Shown one piece after another: positions 14,438 to 18,436 of a DNA stretch of 18,436 bases. The notes under the pieces were generated by a model that had not been told where the DNA came from, made no database searches, and saw only the letters and a program-made list of their open reading frames with translations. Origin of the DNA: Acidaminococcaceae bacterium. GTDB lineage: Bacteria; Bacillota; Negativicutes; Acidaminococcales; Acidaminococcaceae. The DNA lies in NCBI GenBank assembly GCA_022653215.1, contig JALCSJ010000024.1, positions 1 through 18,436 on the forward strand, written 5' to 3'. Each line of letters opens with the position of its first letter. Position 1 is the first letter of the stretch. The position numbers and the translations under genes were made by a program.

Positions 14438-17206
14438 ATGGCAAAGTGGCTAAGGAAAATTCTGACATTTATAATAATGGCAGCACTATGCTTAGGGATC
14501 ACTTTGCCTGTTTTTGCTGTTCCCGGAGTTGTGGTTAAAGTAGCAGTGTCGGACTATCCAAATTATTTAAGCTTTGATGACGGAAATAATGTAAGTGGTT
14601 ATGCCTATGAATATTTACAAAGAATCAGCCAGTATACTCATTGGCAATATGAATTTATTCCCATGACTTTTGAGGAAAGTATGCTGGCCTTAGAAAAGGG
14701 CACAATCGATCTTGTGCCGGGAGTGCAAAGTACAGAGAAAAGGAAAAAAATATATGATTTTTCCACACTATATATTGGGAGTGGTACTACAATTCTTTGC
14801 ACTAATCTCAAAAACAACAAATACTATTTCAATGATTTTGGGGATTACAATGGAATGAAAATTGCTGCTTTACAAGGGAGTATCAGGGGAGAACAGACCA
14901 GAAAATTTTTGGAAGCCTATGGTACAAAAGTTGATATGGTTTACTATCCCAGTGACGCAGAATGCAAAGTTGCCCTGTCAGAGGGAAAGGTTGATGCAAT
15001 TTTAATGAGCAGTATACGCAGTGAAAAAAACTTGAAAATATTAGCGTATATACAACGAACTCCCCTTTATTTTTGCTTAGATAAAAACAAACCTTTTCTG
15101 AAACAAGAATTGGATATAGCAATGAACCAAATTCGTATGGAATCTCCTTACTACGAAGCTCAACTGGATAAAATTTATTTTGGCCATCTTGCGATGACTT
15201 TATCTTTTACACAGGCAGAACGAGAATTCATTCAAAACAGCAAAGTCATTAATGTGGCAATTTCTGAAGGACAGCCGCCTATAGAATATTACGACCCCAA
15301 AAGCAAGGAATTTAAGGGCGTAGTTGTAGATATGTATAATAAAATAAGTGAAGATTCCGGCCTGATTTTTCATTTTGTACCTAGACAAAATATCTCTAAA
15401 ATTACCGAACAAATGCGTAATGGGCAAGTAGGTTTAATTGGCATGGTTGCTAATGCCGGAGCAGCTGCTAATACTTTAGGAGTCAAATTGTCCGATACAA
15501 TTTACACTACAAATTTGTATATGGTTGCTAATAAGCAGGTTAAAGATTATAAGGACAGTAACTGTAAAGTAGCTTTGTGCAATAAATATCCTCTTTTTCA
15601 AAATATTGCCAAAGATAAGAAATATGTAAAATTTCTTTATTTTAATACACCGGATGAATGTGTGGCGGCAGTAAATGAAGGTAAAGCAGATCTAACCATG
15701 CTCTTTGGTTCGGCATTGCCTTCCCTGATTGATAGTGCTAATTACGAAAATATTGTAGCTTATGTTATATCCGGCAATGAATATAGATTTTCGGTGGGGA
15801 TTCCCGGTACTGCTTCGCCTTATTTGCAGTCCGTTATCAATAAGGCCATTAGAGGTATTAGTGATGACGAACGCCGTGATATTATGCTTCGTAATATGAA
15901 TGAAGGGAAAAAGCAGAAAAACTTTAAAGATATTATTGGGCGGTACAGAGGGAGAATAGCCTTTGTAATTTTGCTCTTGGCAATTATTGTATCTGCATTG
16001 GCTTTTAATCTAGTAAAAATCAGAGCTAAAAATGCAGAAATGATGCTGAAGCAAGCTAAAAAAGATAAGGAAGCAAATCAGCTGAAAACTGATTTCCTAA
16101 CCAGAATGAATCACGATTTGCGTACACCTCTGAATGCAATTTTAGGACTTACTTATATCATGGAAGGTGAGGAAAAATTACCGGATATTAAAGCGGAATT
16201 ACCAAAGCTGAGAGAGTCTGGGGAGTATTTGTTGCAGCTGATTAATGATATTTTAACAGTGACTAAAATGGAGCATGGTAAATTTGTCCTCCATCCACGT
16301 CCTGTTGCTATGAAGTCTTTTTTCCGGAATATAATAGACATAATGAATCCTGCTTTAAGTGCCAAGGAAATAGATTTCCATTTTTCTCAGGACAATGATA
16401 ATGACAAAAATGTTTTGGCTGATAATGTACATTTAAAAGAGGTTTTTCTTAACTTACTAAATAATGCGGTAAAATTCACCCCGGAAGGGGGACGTATTGA
16501 TTTAATTAAGGAAAAAATTGCGGAAAAAGCTGATTTGGTAAGCTATAAATTTACTGTCCGTGATACGGGTTGTGGTATGTCTGCTGAGTTTTTACCTCAT
16601 ATTTTTGAACCATTCAATCAGGAAAATCGGGTTAATACAGATAAAGCAGGAGGAACAGGTCTGGGGTTAACTATTATTAAGCAATTGATTGCTTTGATGG
16701 ATGGCAAAATAGAAATTCATTCTCAAATAGACAAAGGAACGGAAGTTATTATAAACCTGACATTCCCGGAAAGTGATTTACCGGAGGAAACAACTGAACA
16801 AAGCCAGGTACATAATTATCCTCAGCTTCACGGTAAAAAAGTTCTTTACTGTGAAGACAATCCCATAAATGCTCTTATTGTTAAAAAACTCCTTGCCGGT
16901 CAGGAATGTCAAGTTGTAGTGGCAGTGAATGGCAAAGTCGGTCTGGAAACCTTTGCTGCATCACAACCGGGGGAGTATAATGCCATACTCATGGATGTTC
17001 GTATGCCTGTTATGAATGGTTTGGATACGGCTAAAGCTATCCGGAGTTTAGCAAGAACCGATGCTAAAAAAATCGGGATTATCGCTATGAGTGCCAATGC
17101 CTTTGAGGAAGATATAAAATTAAGTAAGGCATCCGGCATGAACGAGCATTTGAGTAAACCGGTAAAACCACAGGAGTTATATGAAGCACTGAACAAAGTT
17201 ATATGA
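14438..17206 (+). CDS. Hybrid sensor histidine kinase with two periplasmic SBP_bac_3-like domains and a receiver domain
   Basis: 922 residues. A signal peptide/anchor (1-27, ending PVFA) precedes two family-3 solute-binding-like domains outside the membrane: ~32-255 (VAVSDYPNYLSFDD..., GTIDLVPGVQSTEKRKKIYDFS) and ~268-490 (INVAISEGQPPIEYYD...GVVVDMYNKIS). A membrane helix is at ~506-527. The kinase core has the H-box NHDLRTPLN with His559, N-box NLLNNAVKFTPEGG (~670), G1 DTGCGMS, F FEPFNQ and G2 GGTGLGLTI (~737). The C-terminal receiver (~805-920) keeps CEDNPIN, phospho-acceptor Asp853 in LMDVRMP, and Lys in SKPV. The layout is EvgS/BvgS-like but has no HPt domain, and no response regulator or HPt gene is adjacent, so the phosphate path is unknown. 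The ligand is likely a small amino acid- or polyamine-like molecule. AAAGGAG precedes the start. Confidence 0.95.
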   Translation: MAKWLRKILTFIIMAALCLGITLPVFAVPGVVVKVAVSDYPNYLSFDDGNNVSGYAYEYLQRISQYTHWQYEFIPMTFEESMLALEKGTIDLVPGVQSTEKRKKIYDFSTLYIGSGTTILCTNLKNNKYYFNDFGDYNGMKIAALQGSIRGEQTRKFLEAYGTKVDMVYYPSDAECKVALSEGKVDAILMSSIRSEKNLKILAYIQRTPLYFCLDKNKPFLKQELDIAMNQIRMESPYYEAQLDKIYFGHLAMTLSFTQAEREFIQNSKVINVAISEGQPPIEYYDPKSKEFKGVVVDMYNKISEDSGLIFHFVPRQNISKITEQMRNGQVGLIGMVANAGAAANTLGVKLSDTIYTTNLYMVANKQVKDYKDSNCKVALCNKYPLFQNIAKDKKYVKFLYFNTPDECVAAVNEGKADLTMLFGSALPSLIDSANYENIVAYVISGNEYRFSVGIPGTASPYLQSVINKAIRGISDDERRDIMLRNMNEGKKQKNFKDIIGRYRGRIAFVILLLAIIVSALAFNLVKIRAKNAEMMLKQAKKDKEANQLKTDFLTRMNHDLRTPLNAILGLTYIMEGEEKLPDIKAELPKLRESGEYLLQLINDILTVTKMEHGKFVLHPRPVAMKSFFRNIIDIMNPALSAKEIDFHFSQDNDNDKNVLADNVHLKEVFLNLLNNAVKFTPEGGRIDLIKEKIAEKADLVSYKFTVRDTGCGMSAEFLPHIFEPFNQENRVNTDKAGGTGLGLTIIKQLIALMDGKIEIHSQIDKGTEVIINLTFPESDLPEETTEQSQVHNYPQLHGKKVLYCEDNPINALIVKKLLAGQECQVVVAVNGKVGLETFAASQPGEYNAILMDVRMPVMNGLDTAKAIRSLARTDAKKIGIIAMSANAFEEDIKLSKASGMNEHLSKPVKPQELYEALNKVI

Positions 17207-17246
17207 CAAACCTTAACTATGTTATATGGTATTTTTCAGACAATTG

Positions 17247-17255
17247 TGCTATAAT
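17247..17255 (+). promoter_or_regulatory. Extended -10 promoter candidate for the prepilin gene
   Basis: TGCTATAAT matches TGnTATAAT exactly. It lies 67 bases before ATG 17323 in the 116-base gap after the kinase gene, with no good -35. A GAGGAGAG ribosome-binding-like tract at 17258-17265 is followed by no start codon nearby. Confidence 0.5.
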
Positions 17256-17322
17256 ACGAGGAGAGATAAAAAAGTAAAAAAGCCAATATTTATATAAATA
17301 TCTAAAAATGGACGGGATTTGT

Positions 17323-17994
17323 ATGAAAATAAAAGGAAAAAACAAGGGCTTTACGCTAATAGAATTAGTTATTGTTATAGCTATTATTGGCATTTTAGCC
17401 GGTTTAGCCATACCCCGTTTTCTGGACTATCTGGAAGAATCAAGAAAGAATGTTTGCATAGCCAACAGAGCGGAAATGGAAAGGGAATATGCCTATAACA
17501 ACGCCAAGGGACTAGCGAATGATTTGAAGACTTTCCTTGAGGATTCAACTATGCATAATCCGGCTGTGTGTCCTTCTCAGGGAACATATAGCGTCGGTGA
17601 TAACGACCATATCCTGTGCTCTGTCCATGATGCAGACTTAATAGCGGGAAATGATCCTTATGGAAACAATAGTTTTGCTGGTACAGATGCATATACTTCT
17701 GGTACTACTTATGCTAAAGGTACGAAAGTTGTTGGTTCGGACGGAATAATATATGAGTCTGTAAATGCGTACAATACTTCTAGTTATGATCCAGCTGGTA
17801 CCTATAGCAATTATGGGTGGAAAGCGGTTGGTACTACAAATGGCAAGGCTATTGAGATTTCTGATACTGGTACTTATCAAAGATATTATGAAGTTGGTGT
17901 TGTTGTTAAATTTAAAGGAGAATATTATAAAAGTACGAGTAGTACAATAAAAACTTCACAGCCTGGCGAAAGCGGATGGGAAAAGTTAAGCTAA
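17323..17994 (+). CDS. Type IV prepilin-like protein with two C-terminal CBM5/12-like modules
   Basis: 223 residues from ATG 17323. The leader is 9 residues with cleavage at KNKG/FTLIELVIVIAII; the conserved Glu at mature position 5 is present and the hydrophobic N-terminal helix follows. A middle part with CPSQGTYSVGDND...CSVHD (Cys83 and Cys99, a likely disulfide pair) is typical of Firmicutes pilins. The C-terminal half is not typical: residues ~128-171 (YAKGTKVVGSDGIIYESV...GWKAVG) and ~185-223 (YYEVGVVVKFKGEYYKSTSS...PGESGWEKL) each follow the CBM5/12 chitin-binding pattern Y-x-x-G-x-x-V-x(n)-G-x-x-Y...P...W. The upstream ATG 17308 would give a 14-residue leader and has no ribosome binding site; neither start has a strong one. 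No assembly genes (PilB/C/D) are in the window, so whether it forms a pilus or pseudopilus is unknown. Confidence 0.85.
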   Translation: MKIKGKNKGFTLIELVIVIAIIGILAGLAIPRFLDYLEESRKNVCIANRAEMEREYAYNNAKGLANDLKTFLEDSTMHNPAVCPSQGTYSVGDNDHILCSVHDADLIAGNDPYGNNSFAGTDAYTSGTTYAKGTKVVGSDGIIYESVNAYNTSSYDPAGTYSNYGWKAVGTTNGKAIEISDTGTYQRYYEVGVVVKFKGEYYKSTSSTIKTSQPGESGWEKLS

Positions 17995-18024
17995 CATAAA
18001 ACCTTAAAAATAACATGATAAACT

Positions 18025-18082
18025 GGACGGACATACTTAACCAGATTGGCGTAAGCCATATGGTAAGTGCCCGTCCTTTTTG
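18025..18082 (+). terminator. Terminator of the prepilin gene
   Basis: GGACGG (18025-18030) pairs with CCGTCC (18071-18076); inside, ACTTAACC pairs with GGTAAGT with bulges, and TGGC-GTAA-GCCA forms a capping stem with a GNRA tetraloop. TTTTTG follows. It lies 30 bases past the stop codon. Confidence 0.82.
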
Positions 18083-18087
18083 TTATG

Positions 18088-18294
18088 TTCTAGAGCAATC
18101 GGCTGATAATTTGCCAGTCGCTGTCCGCAGGTTGTGAATTTGCTCGCTACTGTCGCCGACTCATGTGTATATCGGTCCGCTATAGGTGCTGCGAACCGAT
18201 ATACACTTCGTTCACGGCTCAGCAGCGTAGCAAATTAGCCAACCTGCTCAATGCTCCTGCCAATATTATCAGCCAGTTGCTTTTGTATTCTAGA
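18088..18294. repeat. ~207-bp imperfect palindromic element, no ORF
   Basis: The two halves are imperfect inverted copies: TTCTAGA at both ends (18088-18094, 18288-18294), GGCTGATAAT/ATTATCAGCC, AGGTTG/CAACCT, AATTTGCT/AGCAAATT, and an apical 16-bp stem (18165-18180 with 18191-18206, one G-U) with a 10-base loop. GC content is higher than in the flanks. It may be a MITE-like or REP-like insertion; I see no flanking transposase and cannot confirm target-site duplications. The 300+ bases here hold no credible gene. Confidence 0.72.
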
Positions 18295-18335
18295 ATTCAA
18301 AAAATTATATGAAGGTATATATAAGAACATGAAGG

Positions 18336-18436
18336 CCGAGAGAAGCGTGCTTTTCTTTCCGGGACGTGTAAAGCACAGCGGTAGGCACTTTAGTGCCGTT
18401 AAGCCGCGTAGCGACTCGTCCGTAGGAAAGACAACA
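18336..18436. repeat. Nested hairpin element, truncated by window end (related to the terminator-like repeats)
   Basis: It begins CCGAGAGAAGCGTGCTTTTC, like the terminator arm at 4229, and ends at the window edge with GGAAAGACAACA, identical to 9904-9915 of the second family copy. Nested stems are CTTTCC/GGAAAG, GGACG/CGTCC, GCGG/CCGC and GGCACT-TT-AGTGCC (18384-18397). The missing right arm would be expected to read as the complement of the left arm. It may be a long terminator or a mobile palindrome inserted into a terminator loop. Confidence 0.6.

Noticed and set aside
14038..14502. 154-codon His/Arg-rich open frame on the - strand
   Set aside because: It is the antisense of the Gly/Ser/Asp-rich tail of the TPM protein; the composition is an artefact of that repeat.
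18025..18436. CRISPR array or tRNA in the structured 3' region
   Set aside because: No regularly spaced direct repeats, and the stems do not fit a cloverleaf; they are inverted repeats of hairpin elements.

Overview
The window looks like chromosomal DNA of a low-to-moderate-GC Negativicutes bacterium (a Firmicutes lineage with an outer membrane). The gene repertoire and signals are Firmicutes-like: strong AGGAGG ribosome binding sites, consensus TTGACA/TATAAT promoters, a BioY/BioB/BioD/BioA cluster and a CstA-type transporter about 475 residues long. Yet the first two genes form a two-partner secretion system (TpsA exoprotein end plus an outer-membrane TpsB pore), which needs an outer membrane. 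The lineage is inferred from gene content; no rRNA or other marker is present.

Layout: (1) 1-2367, the 3' end of a large filamentous-haemagglutinin-like exoprotein and its TpsB transporter, + strand. (2) 2488-4187, a NifU-like Fe-S scaffold and a GGGtGRT-motif protein, an uncharacterised two-gene pair closed by a hairpin terminator. (3) 4311-6300, an O6-alkylguanine-DNA alkyltransferase and a CstA-family transporter, + strand, ending at a strong bidirectional terminator. (4) 6353-9765, the - strand biotin operon bioY-bioB-bioD-bioA, with all junctions overlapping, driven by a near-perfect promoter flanked by two BirA-like operator candidates. (5) 9940-13471, a divergon: a MarR-family regulator on - and, on +, a PatB/MalY-type C-S lyase, a DAACS symporter and a small glutaredoxin-like protein. 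Three copies of one operator-like inverted repeat, GTTTA-N5-TAAAC or close to it, lie in the shared intergenic region, two of them at the same distance from the two divergent promoters. (6) 13614-17206, a secreted/membrane TPM-domain protein and a 922-residue hybrid sensor kinase with two periplasmic solute-binding-like domains. (7) 17323-17994, a type IV prepilin-like protein whose C-terminal half carries two tandem CBM5/12-like modules. (8) 17995-18436, no gene: a terminator, a ~207-bp imperfect palindrome, and a second nested hairpin element that runs off the end.

How the parts work together: the biotin operon can import biotin and also make it from 7-keto-8-aminopelargonate onward; bioF and the pimelate-forming genes are not here. 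The MarR divergon reads as a sulfur-amino-acid module: uptake, C-S bond cleavage and thiol handling under one regulator. The TpsB system, the pilin and the periplasm-sensing kinase give the window a surface and environmental-sensing character. The least understood parts are the scaffold/GGGtGRT pair, the carbohydrate-module pilin, and the family of hairpin elements seen at 4229, 9882 and 18336.
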